Below are positions 24,001 to 35,710 of a stretch of 64,000 bases of DNA, in pieces. The notes beneath the pieces are model-generated. The model saw only the letters and a list, made by a program, of their open reading frames with translations. It was not told where the DNA came from and made no database searches. The stretch is from Cornus controversa. Its lineage: Eukaryota > Streptophyta > Magnoliopsida > Cornales > Cornaceae. Both the position numbers and the translations under genes were made by a program. Position 1 is the first letter of the stretch; each line of letters starts with the position of its first letter. The stretch is from contig CM048851.1 of NCBI GenBank assembly GCA_026545225.1, positions 34,871,956-34,935,955 on the forward strand, in the 5' to 3' direction.

Positions 24001-25418
24001 TAACATTCAGAATTACAGAACCAGCCACAGGAAAAGAGAGACACATTCTTTTATGTGATGTTGATGTGAAATTATAAAACATATACAAATTGAGACACTA
24101 AATGAATGGTGGTAGATCTTTCATAAAAAAGGCTCAAGTAATACTAGCAGTATCTTTTCAGTCTGTTTTAATATTGATTGGAATTTAATACTTTAAAATG
24201 AATGGCTCACTAATGGATGCTTAAGCTTATCTGGATGTATTGATTCTTCGTATAGTAGAAGGCTTTAGAGTAACATTGATGTTACTGTCTATGTTTAATG
24301 TAAATGCACAGTTGTAATTAGGTCTAAGGATCAAGTCCTCTTGGGTGCCAACAATTCTTTGGGGTGTGTGTGTACCAACTAGGAAAAAAAAAAGCACAGT
24401 TGTACAGAAATTATTCTACATTTAATTGATAAACATATTGTTACCTTGAATTACATCGAGAAAAAGAATTTTGTTTTCAAGTAATGGATGTGCTAGTTGA
24501 TATTGTATATGAAATGCTATTTCGTTTGAAATGTGAATCCTTTATTTTTTTAAAATTAATTTCTCAACCTATCCATAAATTTGTAATATATTGAAATAAC
24601 ACTTGTGGTGATGACTTGCAGATTTTCTTTCATGACATACCGGATCATATAGTTGATAACCTGGTAAAAGATGTTATCCCTGCAATGGGTAGTTTCTTCT
24701 TTTGTCACATGGTGACTGACTAGTTAATAGTCTGATTTGGTTCTTTTTTCTTTGTTCAGATTGAGGAGGGGATGGTGCTCAATGTTGCCGGGGGGTTGAT
24801 AATAGAACATCCTCTGATAGTACCCTATGTTAAAGAAGTGGTTAGTTTCGAAATCTATCTCATCTCTTAATGTCAATGTATAAAAGATAAATCATTGTCA
24901 TATGTGGCATATTAATTAGAACATACAAGGCTGGGACAACCATGACTCACTATTTTGTTGGTGGGGCATTTTGATCCAAAACATTGTCTGATGAACATAG
25001 TCAACTTATTTTAAATGGCACTTGAGGGACATCTGGTGCACACTTGGGGTATAGTTTTTCCCTTGGATTTGGGAAGGGACAGTTGAGGTCTGGGTTGTGC
25101 TGATAGCTACCAGACCGTTTACTACACATCAAAAGCAACTATATTTGTTGTATCTGGAAAAGAAACATTTTAATGATCAAATTGACATTATATGCTGGTT
25201 GTGCCTTGGTTAGATTTTATGCTCTTTCCTTTTCAATCTCTTGCAAAAATCCTGGAAGCTCAAACTATCCAATAGATCAGGTTGAACAGTCCATTGTTCA
25301 TAGCACGTCTCTAGAAATTAATATCAATTTGTAATGCTTTGTGCAGGTAGGGACAACTGATAGCGTTATGGGACTTCCCAAAGTTCTTGCAGAGAAATTG
25401 ATAAAGGAGGCACTCTAG
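18080..25418 (+). CDS. Maf/HAM1-type nucleoside triphosphate pyrophosphatase, with duplicated exon 4
   Basis: Complete plant Maf-like gene. Maf enzymes hydrolyse non-canonical or pyrimidine NTPs to NMP and pyrophosphate. Exons: 18080-18106, 19105-19176, 19247-19321, 4a 19716-19799 or 4b 22251-22331, 23423-23492, 23570-23661, 24622-24663, 24760-24840 and 25347-25418 (TAG). All introns are GT-AG; the product is 204 aa with 4a or 203 aa with 4b. Residues 10-21 hold IILGSSSVARRK, the N-terminal substrate loop. DIDEKSIRKEKPEELV follows. The catalytic Asp is in AADT (4a) or TCDQ (4b), followed by VVVYEG and REKP. Near the C-terminus GTTDSVMGLP matches the family's VVGLP motif. No transit peptide is visible, so it is probably cytosolic. 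Exons 3, 4a and 4b all begin and end in phase 0, so either exon, both or neither keeps the frame. Confidence 0.93.
19716..19799 (+). other. Maf exon 4a (ADT version)
   Basis: 28 codons, starting ADAIISKL and ending PTLLVAADT, with acceptor tctcag and donor gtatgt. ADT followed by VV from exon 5 is the motif of YhdE-type Maf proteins (dTTP/UTP pyrophosphatases). Arabidopsis At5g66550 carries this type, from memory. Confidence 0.9.
20540..21427 (+). pseudogene. Captured gene fragment of unknown family, split by an insertion
   Basis: The left part reads DFRLNAEISSVATVLR and the right part reads HYPTPCINLVFGLIHETLLW, then SGLDALLHETFSSQSAKLG, then ISDLPDHIKEVGWDVILASR. The two parts are in one frame if bases 20596-21184 are ignored. 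That length of about 115 codons without a stop, with GC higher than the surroundings, suggests genuine former coding sequence. I do not recognise the protein. Confidence 0.45.
20596..21184. mobile_element. hAT-like element nested in the captured fragment
   Basis: Left end cagaggtggcaattcg; right end tttgccatcccta, which complements to tagggatggcaa. Inside are cgggtcgtgt and ttaaacgggt phrases, typical of a common plant repeat. Flanks tcctccgc and aggaccgc share only the last four bases, so the target duplication is unclear, but skipping the span restores an open frame. Confidence 0.55.
22251..22331 (+). other. Maf exon 4b (CDQ version)
   Basis: 27 codons, starting AEAIIPKFPT and ending PTLLITCDQ, with acceptor ttttgtcag and donor gtataa. 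It is a diverged copy of exon 4a: same phase, same start (A-x-AII-x-K) and same KDxxPTLL core. A DQ dyad at this site is the mark of YceF-type Maf proteins (m7GTP pyrophosphatase, SDQ in E. coli). Arabidopsis At5g42770 carries this type, from memory. No stop or splice defect is seen. Confidence 0.9.
22866..22975 (-). mobile_element. tRNA-derived SINE in a Maf intron
   Basis: On the minus strand it reads gggttgtagcttagcggtac through gagggttcaagtccccgta, a tRNA-like head with A and B boxes, then gtgagtgtgtgagttt and an A-rich tail. It is flanked by 19-bp direct repeats at 22847-22865 and 22976-22994 (tgtttgcattactctgttt with one A/G change), a retroposition target duplication. Confidence 0.85.
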
Positions 25419-27585
25419 TATAACTTGGAATGATCAACACCAACGCCTGATGCATCCATGTGGTCAATTTTCTCTGAACTATGTAACCAACTAATCTACT
25501 GTACTCACCTATACATTGTAAATTATTCAACTTTTGATTTACTTATCGACTGTCATTTGAAAGGATTGTCATTTCTTTTCCTTTTCTTGACTACATAATG
25601 TCTTTTACTTGTTTTGTCAAACATAGTGGTGAAGGCTTCCTTTCATTCTAGTGGATTGTGCTATTTATCGCCGCGGCCACCACCATCATTATCATCATCA
25701 TCCTTGTCTTAATTACACATGACCTTACCGCATAAGCTAGAAAACAAACCAGCCCGTGCAAATGGTGGATTGTGCAGAATTGGGGCATGGAAGTATATAC
25801 CAATGGTTGTGAAATGAACTGTTTCCTCGTGTGTTCGTATCGCACTTTAAGCTAAATTCACTCTAGCAATGCGCTCAAAGCCCTGGCCAGTTTGTAGTCA
25901 ACGTAATATTGAACCGTGTCAAAAGATGTTATTGTTGGGATCAGAAGTCAAACTCAGTTGAAGGATGTGCTAAATATTTCCACTTTGTCTCCATATCAAG
26001 AGCAACTTCATGATCATCTCTGCTCTTTACCTAATCAATTATAGCTTTTATCAGTTTTATGGGCTTTAGCCTCGTGTGGTAAAATAGAAAACAGTTTGTT
26101 TCTGAACTCCGGACATTTTTTTCTTAACTCAAATTTTCATGAAACAGTTTTCAGTAGACCAAACAAAATTTTGATTGTTTTTTTTTTGCACTTTTTGAAA
26201 ACAAAGCTTGTTAGTTGTGACACAAGAGATTACATCATGTGTTGTTTTCCGTTAGAATATTGTCATTGTTTATGCCCTACTCTAGGAATAGATATTGGGT
26301 GCACCGGACGCATTTAGGTCATCGGTGCACTACACGTGATGCGAACTTTATTGCGCGTGTAGGGCACCAATGGCCCAGATGCGTCTCACACGGTGCACTA
26401 GGCGCAACATATACTTCTACTCAAGTTTTCTCATTCTCAAAGGACCAGTTTGTTTTAGTGCTTGTTTGGGAGAGTTTCCTGAGAGATTGAAATGAGTTTT
26501 CAAGCCTAAAAAATCCTTTTAAAAAAAAATGTTAGGCCTTACATGGTTTGCAACTCTCAAAATATTTTTCAGCAAGAGTTTTAAGAGAATCAAAACATAA
26601 AACAATTTTCAGTTTCTTCAGTTGGAAAAATTCGCTTGGTTGGAAAAGTTACACAATAATTTTTAGAGAACAAAAACTCATAAATCTGTTTGATTGTATC
26701 TACTGAAAATAGTTTTTTGAACTTAGAAAATAAAGAATATTGCACATCACTCTTTTATTTATTTATTTTAAAGATGTTAACTACTAATGCAATATTTATT
26801 AATAAGTATTAGAGGTGCGTTAATAAAAATTACACAAATACAAAATCACAAGTGATGAATATCTATAATTAAACTATTTTTTTGAACTATAATGTTGCCG
26901 ATTCACCCTTTTTCTAATTAAAAAAAAGAGAAAAAGATCATTGAAGTTCTTACAAATTCTCGGTGAAAAGAGTGTATTCTCAACTTATGAATTGCACAGA
27001 ATATAGTAATAGAACATATCAATATTTTTAAGATGAAAAAAAGTTTTTTCCAAGCAACTATTATTGGGTATTGCATTAGGAAAATATTGTGTATAATGTT
27101 CACAAACTATGATGAACTAAAATTTAAATAGGGGACTTCTACATCTATCTACCCCATAATATTACACCAATAGGTCATAGTAGAATATTAATGACATTTT
27201 TTTTTGTTTGGACCAACAATGAAAGGTCTATGAAGACCTTTCTGGACTACTGGAAAATTTTACTGAAAACATGAATTTAAATTTATTTGAGAAGAAGAAG
27301 AAAATCTCCATAAAGATCTTTTTAGATGGAAAATTTTACTGAAAAAATGTGTTTTATTTCTTCATCTTCCTGTATAGTCTGTAGATCTGATTGCAATCTC
27401 TATAATTTGTGGATATTAGGGCTGTATTTTTGTTTGTTCTTGCTTTCTCTGTATGTAATATCTTCGTAAGATTAGGCGATGCATTTTCTTTTAAATTTGT
27501 AAGTTTTGTCCAGCCCAACCCAAACCATAAAATGACTAACCATTTTTTTAAATAAAATAGACCAAAGTCCAAGAGAATTAAAACA
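25419..27585. other. 3' flank of Maf and intergenic DNA
   Basis: Probable Maf 3' UTR to about 25550. After that no gene is seen. The part 25660-25720 is a CCACCATCAT-type low-complexity run, and 26297-26398 is a hairpin (listed separately). The rest is AT-rich. Confidence 0.4.
26297..26398. repeat. Foldback hairpin, about 45-bp arms
   Basis: Left arm ggtgcaccggacgcattta to ggtgcactacacg; right arm cgtgtagggcaccaatggc to cacggtgcac. They are inverted copies with roughly 75-80% identity around a loop of about 19 bases. GC is far above the surroundings. Probably a short foldback transposon. Confidence 0.7.
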
Positions 27586-27591
27586 GACCAA

Positions 27592-27655
27592 AGCCCATGT
27601 TCTGAAAGCCCACCTATATATACTCTTTAATCACTCTTTTACTCTCAAACCCTAG
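27592..27655 (+). promoter_or_regulatory. Ribosomal-protein-type promoter of the uL6m gene
   Basis: Two site II elements (agccca at 27592-27597 and 27607-27612, TGGGCT on the other strand), a TATA box ctatatatac (27614-27623) and a telo-box aaaccctag (27647-27655). This combination is characteristic of plant genes for ribosomal and mitochondrial proteins. It lies 6.3 kb before the CDS, so assignment to uL6m assumes a spliced leader. Confidence 0.55.
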
Positions 27656-27694
27656 CCGCACTCCTCTCTTAACATCTCAATTAACGTCTGCCGA

Positions 27695-27736
<42 letters not shown>

Positions 27737-29292
27737 GCTTGGGAGGATCAAGGATGGTGACGGTGGCTTTGGTGAGATCAGAGTGCTAGCTTTGGCGAGA
27801 TCGGTGACTTTCCAGGTATTTCTACTTCATATAATTTTGTATGAGATTTCTTTGATGGATATTTAGTTTTTAGACAGATACGTGCATGTGTGTGTGTTTT
27901 GTGTGGAAAATGTGTGTATGTTTAGATCTTTGTTGCTGTGCATATGTGTGAATTTTGTGTGTAATATGTGCATCACTATACGAGTTTCGCTTGAAAAGCT
28001 CGTGAACACCGCCGAGCTCGAACACTTGAGGTGGGAGTTCGATTCGAGCTCGAGCACCCTGCTGCACTGCCGAGCCGAGCTCAAACACGCTACTACTCGG
28101 CTCGGGTCGATTGCAGCTCTAGTGACATGATAGTTCGTTTCAATGGAATATAATAGAATTTTTCGGTGTATTCGAATCAATTTCAAGGGACATCAAAACT
28201 GGATTAATATTATTATTTTTTTGCCTATAATCCTCCAGGTAAATCATTTATATTAAAAGAAAAATTGGTGCCTATAGTTTTCTTTTATTCTGATCCTGTT
28301 GTTGTTATATCTGCATTGGTCCTTCTCAGGATATGGATATGATGGCATGATTTAACAAAGGCTAATGCTTTGTTTTACTACTTTTAAGTGCTGTGCTTAT
28401 TTGAACGATTCTTTTATTATGGGGGTGCAAAGTGGGTTCAAACTATTATCGATCTTAGGCGGAACACGGTATCTAGTGGATGGATAAATTTGGATTTGAT
28501 ACTTGTTCTTGATTTCTTAATTTATGCCTTCTTTGTGTAGTGAAAATTATAATATGAATATAGTTTTATGAGTTAGTTAGGGTCCCATTTGGATGTGATT
28601 ACAATTGTAAACATAAGTGCTATGTGTGACACTTGAATAACAAAAAGTACAATTTATCTAATTTTATTTACAGCTTCTGAATTTCTGGTGTTGATTTGAG
28701 TCTACCAAATTTAGAAAATCGTTAATGATGTAACGATTGTAAAGTGCTATGCGTCCATCACTTGAAAGAACGAACTGTACATGATTAACGGATATGATTT
28801 GATGTCTCCTATTGAGAAATTATTAGGTGTTCCGGTGCCACCACCTTCCTATTTGCTTTACTTTCTCGCTCTACCCACCCAGAAACAGGAGAGGAGAACA
28901 TTTAGCTGCACTTTTCTCTCTCTCTTTCACATCCTAAGTTGTGCCGCCACAGTGCACCTCCTCATCGGCGATATGTGATTCAACGTGAATACAAATTTCT
29001 GGATCTCCAAGCTCAGCCCAGGTACGTACATATCATTTAGTGCATCTACTCTCATACTTGCAGACCTCTCTCTCTCTCTTTCTCTCTTTTCCTTATTGGT
29101 GGGTTAACTTCCCTTTCCTCTCTAATCAGACTCATATGAGACTTTTAGGTTGTTCTCTTTGTGACCATTTTTTCGTTTTACAAAATTAATTCATAAATAA
29201 ATGTAATATTGATTTTGTGTGTTTTGCGCTTTAAATTGCAGGTTCTACCACAAACTGATAGAGTCTTGATTCGTCTAGAGATTTTGTTTGAG
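27656..29292 (+). other. Candidate non-coding 5' exons of the uL6m gene
   Basis: Three exon-like segments have good sites: about 27650-27815 (donor ccag|gtattt), about 28870-29021 (donor ccag|gtacgt) and 29242-29292 (acceptor attgcag, donor gag|gtactg). They are GC-richer and CT-rich, like leaders. 27650 and 28870 may be alternative first exons. The first contains a (CT)n tract at 27699-27733. A relic with gagctcgagc phrases lies between them (27975-28125), ending gattgcagctctag. Confidence 0.4.
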
Positions 29293-29323
29293 GTACTGTT
29301 AACTATTTCTGTTCATGTACCCT

Positions 29324-29350
29324 TTATATATATATATATATATATATATA
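29324..29350. repeat. (TA)n microsatellite
   Basis: Uninterrupted TA repeat in the inferred uL6m leader intron. Similar runs occur at 41104-41130, 42635-42664, 54643-54664 and 60287-60319. Confidence 0.9.
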
Positions 29351-30745
29351 CTGTCTTACTTCTGAGAGTAAATTAGCTGTTAATTCCTTCTCAAAAAATA
29401 AAAAAAATAAAAAAAGTTGTTAATTCAAAATTTGGGAATGTCATCTGTTTCATAGTTTATCTTGAAACTGTTCCAATTGTTGCTTTAGTGTGTGTGTTTT
29501 TTGGGGTGTAAGCAAGGCATATGCGCGCACAGTTTATCCACGTTGAGTTGAACCCTCAAATTTAATTTTCTTTTAAGAGGTGGAGGAGATACTACTCAAG
29601 CTTATGCTTTTTGGTATACTAATAAAAAATCTGCACACAAGACAACCGGAAATGTTATAAGACCTGCCCAAATGTAATTAATGTAACAGATATTGCTTAC
29701 ATTTTAAATGACAATTGAAGTTCATATAAATATTCCTCCCTGAAAATCATGGGAACTGGTTTTCCCAATGTAAACTTCACTTATGCATTAAGACTTATTC
29801 TATTCTATAAAATGCTATCTGAATTGAAAGTGTTTTAATGAGCTATTGAGCTGACCTTTAGTGCCAAGCTGATTTGAAGAGAAAATGTGGCACAGTGACT
29901 CTACAAGTTTATGAATACCATGCGAAAGCCATTAGGCACCCTTACTTCATATAAATTTTTATTTGAAGTAATTGCTTTAAGTTTATTTTGTTCATAAGTA
30001 TTTGCATAGCTTTAGTGAAGCTTCTTGCAAACTCTCACACATCCATAGAACTCTAACATCAGAAATTTATATGTAATTACCTCGCATAAAATGAGAGACC
30101 ACACCTTATGATGAAAAGGGGAGAAATAATGATTCCACCTGCTGATTTGTTTTTGTAGAAAATTAAACCCGATTGACTGACACAAAGGATACTTGCTCAA
30201 GATCAGAACATTTGCGCACACAACACACGTGGAGATATATATATAGAGAGACCTTTTTAAATTGTGATTGAGCAATAGAAGCTTCTGACAAATATACACG
30301 AAAATACAACTAGAAATTTAACATAATCTTTTATGTCAGTCTCTGTTGCGGGCATCAATCATAGTGATAACTATGTGCTCTCTACAACTACTCTCCATGT
30401 GTACCACGTATAGTTATCAGTCTTCTGCAGCCTTCCAGTCATCATGTAGACGTGTTCTTCCAGCGAACAAGACCATGTAGGTATATATATATATTCCACA
30501 CTTCATCATCAGTCTTCTACTCTCCTTCGCCTTTGCTTCAATCATTTTCACTCTCATGTCATTGTACCTGATCCTCCAATGGCCCCCCCCCCTCCCCCCC
30601 CTTCAGTGGTCTTCTGCAATCTTCCAGTCACCACGGGAAAACTATAAAGCATTTTAGAAATAGACTCCCTTAGCTTCTCAAACAAGTGGCACCAATTGGA
30701 TATGAAGTGAGAAAATCAATTAAGATGATTTAACCATGTGCAACC

Positions 30746-31615
30746 ACGGTTGTCAAAATTGCGATCTGGATCATACCCAGATCACCTAATTGAGCTGGAT
30801 AGCATCAAAATCGTTTTTTGGGTAGGATCAGGGTAGAATCAGGAGGATCATACGTGGAATTGTAGGATCGTACAATCCTATACGATTCCACTGATCCCAT
30901 CTTTTGCTCTGTTTGGGTTATGTTTTGAAGGACCTTATGGCTTTTGTATTATATTTCACCGTTTTGAAGTCTGCTGGGCTATAGACCACTTTTAAATAGA
31001 AAACCCAACACACTTGCAGCCTAATACAAGTTCTAAAGATAGAAAAAAAAAGGGCAAGACAATTGCGCGAAGACCTGCAACCTCCAGCAGCTCTAACGAC
31101 CTCTAGCTCTGACGACCTCCAGCACAGCTCCAGCGAGAGACAATTTTCTCTCTCTTTTTGAAATCAACCTCTTCTTAACCCAAAGGTGTGTTTCAAATCA
31201 TCACTTCTCCGCTTCTCTCATTTTTCTTAATCCAAGTTTTCTCTCTTTAGATCTTTTCTTCTTGATATCTCAATGGGTCTTTTTTTTTTTTTTCAAAACG
31301 AAAAAAAAAGATTGTTGGTTCTCCACTTCTCTCTCTGTTCTATTTTATTATTATTTTTGGACTAAAAAGAACTTTTTCATGCTCAGGTTTTATTCATTTG
31401 TATGATGTTACTTTATAAACTAAAAGCACTAGAACATAAAAAAATTTCTGAACTAGTTTTAGAAATTGTTTAATTAATAAAAATTGTTTTAGAAAGTTAG
31501 TTTGAATTGTTTTTCTACTAGTTTTGTAGAATCTTACGATCCTCGATCTAATCCTATGATCCCGATCCTACATAACCCCCATCGATCTTATGTAGAATCC
31601 AAATCCAGACAACCT
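30746..31615. mobile_element. Non-autonomous DNA element in the inferred uL6m leader intron
   Basis: Starts ggttgtcaaaattgcgatct; the complement of the other end starts ggttgtctggatttggattc. The interior near both ends is rich in aggatcgt/gatcctac phrases. No transposase. Borders are approximate and no target duplication was identified. Confidence 0.45.
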
Positions 31616-32224
31616 TGCGTGCAACAAAACTGATGACAACCTTGAGGTGTTAAGGAATAGGGGAAGACCAAAACTAGCGGGTTTAGATAAGGAAGGATAT
31701 GATATTAGGTAACCTTTGGTACAGAAAAATGATTCATGTACCGATTAAGAAGAAGGTCTATTAAATTACACAAAGATAGATGCTACTATAGATGCTATTT
31801 CAACAGTTCAAAAGGTTATTGGAAAACAAAACTGGTCCAATGTGGTAGAATCATGGTATTTTTTTTTCTAGATGGGTTAAACCATTTTTTTTAAAGTACG
31901 ACGAAAATGACAAGAAGGCCTAGAAGAATATGCATTGAAGATTTCAGAAACGGCATGATAATTTATGATTTAGCATGGTACACAGCCCTAGACAGAACTG
32001 ATAGGTTAAAAATTTTAAATGGATATATATAGCTAGGCCTACAAATTAGATGTAGTGCTAGATGTAGTGCTTTATTGAGCTTAGTTGAGTTGAGCAATGT
32101 CATTAATTTAAGGTTCTTTAATTGGATTTGTCTGGCCGAGATCAATGAATGAGGAGCACTGCTCACATCTAATGAGACTCATTAATTACCCTAGCAGCAG
32201 ATTATGCACTTTGAGTGGCTCCAA

Positions 32225-32580
32225 AAAGTATTTAATCATTTAAAAAGAATGAACTTAAAGTTTTTAGAATGAGGGGTAAGTTAGGAGTAGCTCCTATTAA
32301 TGATAAAATTAGAAAAAGTAAGCTTAGGTGGTATGGTCGTATACAACGTAGAGCTGAGGATGCACTGGTTAGGAGAGGAAGAGGTTTTTTGCATAGAAAG
32401 TAAGCTACAAAGAGGCTGTCCAAAACTTACATGGGATGAAATAGGTAAAAATGATTTTTAAAAACTAAATATTTTAAGATACATGGTTTATAATAGGAAA
32501 TAATGAAAAAAAAAATCATGTGGCCGACCCCATCCATATGGGACAAAGGCAAGGGTGATGATAATGATGATGACGATGAA
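32225..32580 (+). mobile_element. LINE fragment: end of reverse transcriptase ORF and 3' tail
   Basis: Translates to GKLGVAPINDKIRKSKLRW, then YGRIQRRAEDALVRR, and after a frameshift RGCPKLTWDEI. This is the conserved C-terminal wording of plant LINE reverse transcriptases (GVAPI..K.RE.RLRWFGHVQRRP). The tail gtggccgaccccatccatat, then gggacaaaggcaaggg and (gatgat)n follow. Broken by frameshifts and stops. Confidence 0.85.
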
Positions 32581-32794
32581 CTTAAAGTTTTTAGAATGCA
32601 ACATTTTGATTTGTGATTTTACATAGCAGTTCTTCATCTTCAATTATTCACTTGTTTAGTTTATTTTATGTGGATTATGTAGCTTTGGAGGTACAACTTA
32701 AATTCCTCTGGTTTTTCTTGGAAATACAAGTGCAAATATATCATGGTAATAATAAAACTGATATCAAAAAGAGAATAAAAATAAAACCGTTGTT

Positions 32795-33275
32795 GATAAA
32801 AAAATAAAATTTGAAGAGATAAACTAAGAACGAAACAAAACAATGATATACGTGGTTCGGCCACTTCGGCCTACATTCATAGCACATAAAGTCCAAAGGG
32901 TTACATCACTTTTATTGTATTCTCTTTTAATTTTGTTTACAATGATTACCTCTAATTATAGGTGAAAGAATACAAACATTTGATAAATATGAGAAATATG
33001 TTGATGGAATATTCCTAAAATCACTTCGATACCATGTTGATAACAAAATAAAATTTGAGGAGAAATTAAGAATGAACAACACTAAGGATATACGTGGTTC
33101 GGCCACTACAGCCTACATCCACAGCACACTAAGCCCAAGGGGCTACATCGCTTTTATTGTACTTTCTTAATTTTTTTTTTACAATGATCACCTCTATTTA
33201 TAGGTGAAAGAATACAAACATGTGATAAATATGAGAAATATATTGATGGAGGATTCCTAAAATCACTCTCATGAA
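32795..33275. repeat. Direct repeat, two copies of about 240 bp
   Basis: Both copies begin gttgataa.aaaataaaattt and contain tacgtggttcggccact, ctacatc and aggtgaaagaatacaaaca. The second copy starts near 33038. The wording tacgtggttcggcc is common in plant retrotransposon-derived repeats. Confidence 0.7.
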
Positions 33276-33920
33276 TCACTCCTATCAATATTTTGTCAAG
33301 GCTTAAAATCACTCCTAAGATATTCTCCAACAATCGTAAATAAGGAATAATGAGTTTGGGTTCTAGAAAGACATTTTATTAGTATGTTGTGTGCTGTGTG
33401 ATATATATTAACACGTGCATTTGTAACATGCGGTATATATTTACACATACGTGAAGATGAGGGCACCTGCTCAATGGGCCCATATGGTGAACATTTGTGC
33501 AATCACTGTCTAGTGGTATTATATATTTAATTTGTTTGAGAGCTTGTGATAGCACTGGAGATGTAAAATAGTGCTGACTTTACCTTGATTCCCAAAAATT
33601 GAGGTGGTTTGAAAACTTTTTTGAGGTATATTATAACATGCTTGTTTAGTAGAACAAAACAGTGTTGCTGATCTACTGGTTACACTATTCTTGCCACTAC
33701 AACATGTTCTTAGTAACGTGTCAGTTATTTTAACACAAGTAAATACTGAAACTTGTATAAAGACAAAGGATGAAAATAAGGGACCAAAATCGCTTTTGAA
33801 TGAACTCAAAATTGTTTTCTGAACATGCATTGTAACAATAGCTTATAATATTGATTCACTTATTTTATATTGATCTTGCATGTTGCAGTGGATTGCGAGT
33901 AGAAGGATTACAAGACTCAA

Positions 33921-34229
33921 ATGGAAGCTAAATTCTTTCGCTTTCTTAAGATTGTGGGAGTTGGTTTTAAAGCAAGAGCTGAATCAGAAGGTCGCCTCTT
34001 GTACCTGAAATTAGGTTACAGCCATGAGGTTGAATTGACAGTACCCCCTGCTGTTCGCGTATTCTGCTTCAAACCCAATGTAGTCTGTTGCACAGGGATA
34101 GACAAGCAAAGGGTGCACCAGTTCGCTGCCACAGTTCGAAGTTGTAAGCCTCCCGAAGTTTACAAAGGCAAGGGTATCATGTACATCGATGAAGTTATAA
34201 AGAAGAAGCAGGGAAAGAAATCTAAATGA
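33921..34229 (+). CDS. Mitochondrial large-subunit ribosomal protein uL6m
   Basis: 102 aa, short because plant mitochondrial L6 keeps mainly the C-terminal L6 domain (bacterial L6 is about 177 aa). MEAKFFRFLKIVGVGFKARA leads into LYLKLGYSHEVELTVPPAVR, then TGIDKQRVHQFAATVRS, and the L6 signature PPEVYKGKGIMYIDEV and a basic KKKQGKKSK tail. It matches Arabidopsis At2g18400 from memory. The CDS is uninterrupted. An acceptor (tgttgcag) at 33888 precedes it by 32 bases, and an in-frame TAG at 33900-33902 fixes the start. No cleavable presequence is visible, so import would rely on internal signals. Confidence 0.93.
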   Translation: MEAKFFRFLKIVGVGFKARAESEGRLLYLKLGYSHEVELTVPPAVRVFCFKPNVVCCTGIDKQRVHQFAATVRSCKPPEVYKGKGIMYIDEVIKKKQGKKSK

Positions 34230-34654
34230 TGAACCGAAAGAGTAAGGCTCGCTTGTTTCGATCTAATAGCATGAAGCTTTTACTTCTGTGGTGTCAAATT
34301 TTGCAAGGTTGGTGTGTATTGAGAGGTGTGTATGTCTGACTCGAATACCTTTGAAAATGTAGGTTAATGGAAGCAATTTGTTTGAGGAATTGAGTCAGAA
34401 ATTTCATAAATGATATTTTCTTGGCATGGCAGAAGTTTCATCAGAAAAATTTCTGCTCCAGTTATTAATTTTGTATTTGTGAACACGGCTGTATACTGGA
34501 TCATGTCTGCTAATAAGTTTACTTTGAGCTTCTGTGGTTTTTTTCGCCTGGTAAGCATGAGAATTTGTTACCAAGTAATGAGAGGCATATCTTCTTACCA
34601 AGTGAAAATTAAATAGAGAATTTGTTAACCAAGTAATGAGTGGCATATCTTCTT

Positions 34655-35150
34655 ACCAATCTTGAGAGTCCAAGGTGTCTTTAACTTTTTTAGTCCTGTT
34701 CCTCCAAAATTGAAGGGTAAATTTCTATAAAACTGTTATTAAACCAGTGTCTAAGGTTTTTAGTCCTGTTCTTCCAAAATTGAAAGGTAAAACTGTTATT
34801 AAACCAGTGTCTAACTCTTATTTTAAGGGGATAAAATATTAATTAGTTTTCATTAATCAACCGAACACATCCAAAATTGAAAGGTAAAACTGTTATTAAA
34901 CCAGTGTATAATTGTTATTTTAGGGGGATAAATTATTGAGTAGTTTTCATTAATCAACTAAACACAACAAGAGATTACTATACTTAAATTTCTTTTCTTT
35001 TCTTTTATCTCATAACAACTATTTTTATGAGAATAAAATATTGAGTAGTTTTCTTTAATCAACCAAACACAATAAAAGATTACCATTCTCACATTTCTTT
35101 TCTTTTATCTCATAATAACTATTTTTTTCATCCTATTATACCAAATACAA
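34655..35150. repeat. Degenerate tandem repeats before KCS4
   Basis: ccaaaattgaaaggtaaaactg followed by ttattaaaccagtgtctaa occurs three times (34700-34760, 34770-34815, 34870-34910), together with repeated gagtagttttcattaatcaac units. The tail 34985-35150 resembles the ttcttttatctcataa ends of foldback elements. Confidence 0.6.
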
Positions 35151-35355
35151 CCTTAATCTAAGAAAAAGAGTTTTTAAGAATCATATTATTTATTCCCATA
35201 CCCTTACAAGCCCAACGAAAATACCTAAATTTCGGGATTAAAGGTCCAAACCCCAGAACTCTTCCAACACTTTCACCTTAATTTGCCCGTTTTGTTGCAT
35301 CAACTGTTTGAATCGTAAGAAGTAAAGTTTTACAGAGGGAGAGTGAGACACTTTT

Positions 35356-35363
35356 AGAGAGAG

Positions 35364-35402
<39 letters not shown>
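35356..35402. repeat. (GA)n tract in the KCS4 promoter
   Basis: Nearly perfect GA repeat about 380 bases before the ATG. GA/CT tracts near plant promoters can bind BPC/GAGA factors; here that role is only inferred. Confidence 0.85.
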
Positions 35403-35702
35403 TGTGTCAACCAATAGGAAAATACTCTTAACATTGTTCGGTGCAACCGTTGGTCATTGTAGCTTCACTCAATTGAAAAATCCGAAAGTCAACGGCCATG
35501 AGGTTCGATGAAGAAATAAATCTTCACTTCATTTTCGATTACTTTGAATTTTCTTAGTTAATCCAATTCTGTTGCTTCTAAAAAACTCCTCTTTTTATAT
35601 AGTCGTCTTGTTGCTTCCGAAAACACTCTCTTCCCATCTCCTCTTTTTTACCGCATATATACATATATTATCATGCACTATATCTATATCTTTATCTATA
35701 TC

Positions 35703-35710
35703 TATATATA
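35703..35710 (+). promoter_or_regulatory. TATA box of the KCS4-like gene
   Basis: tatatata 74 bases before the ATG, followed by a CT-rich leader (ccttctctctct). Confidence 0.45.

Noticed and set aside
27863-28186. Frames of 72-107 codons on both strands
   Set aside because: Produced by a gagctcgagc-rich dispersed repeat and GT-rich sequence in the inferred leader intron.
30582-30601. Poly-C tract as a structured element
   Set aside because: Simple low-complexity run; no G-rich partner or other signal nearby.
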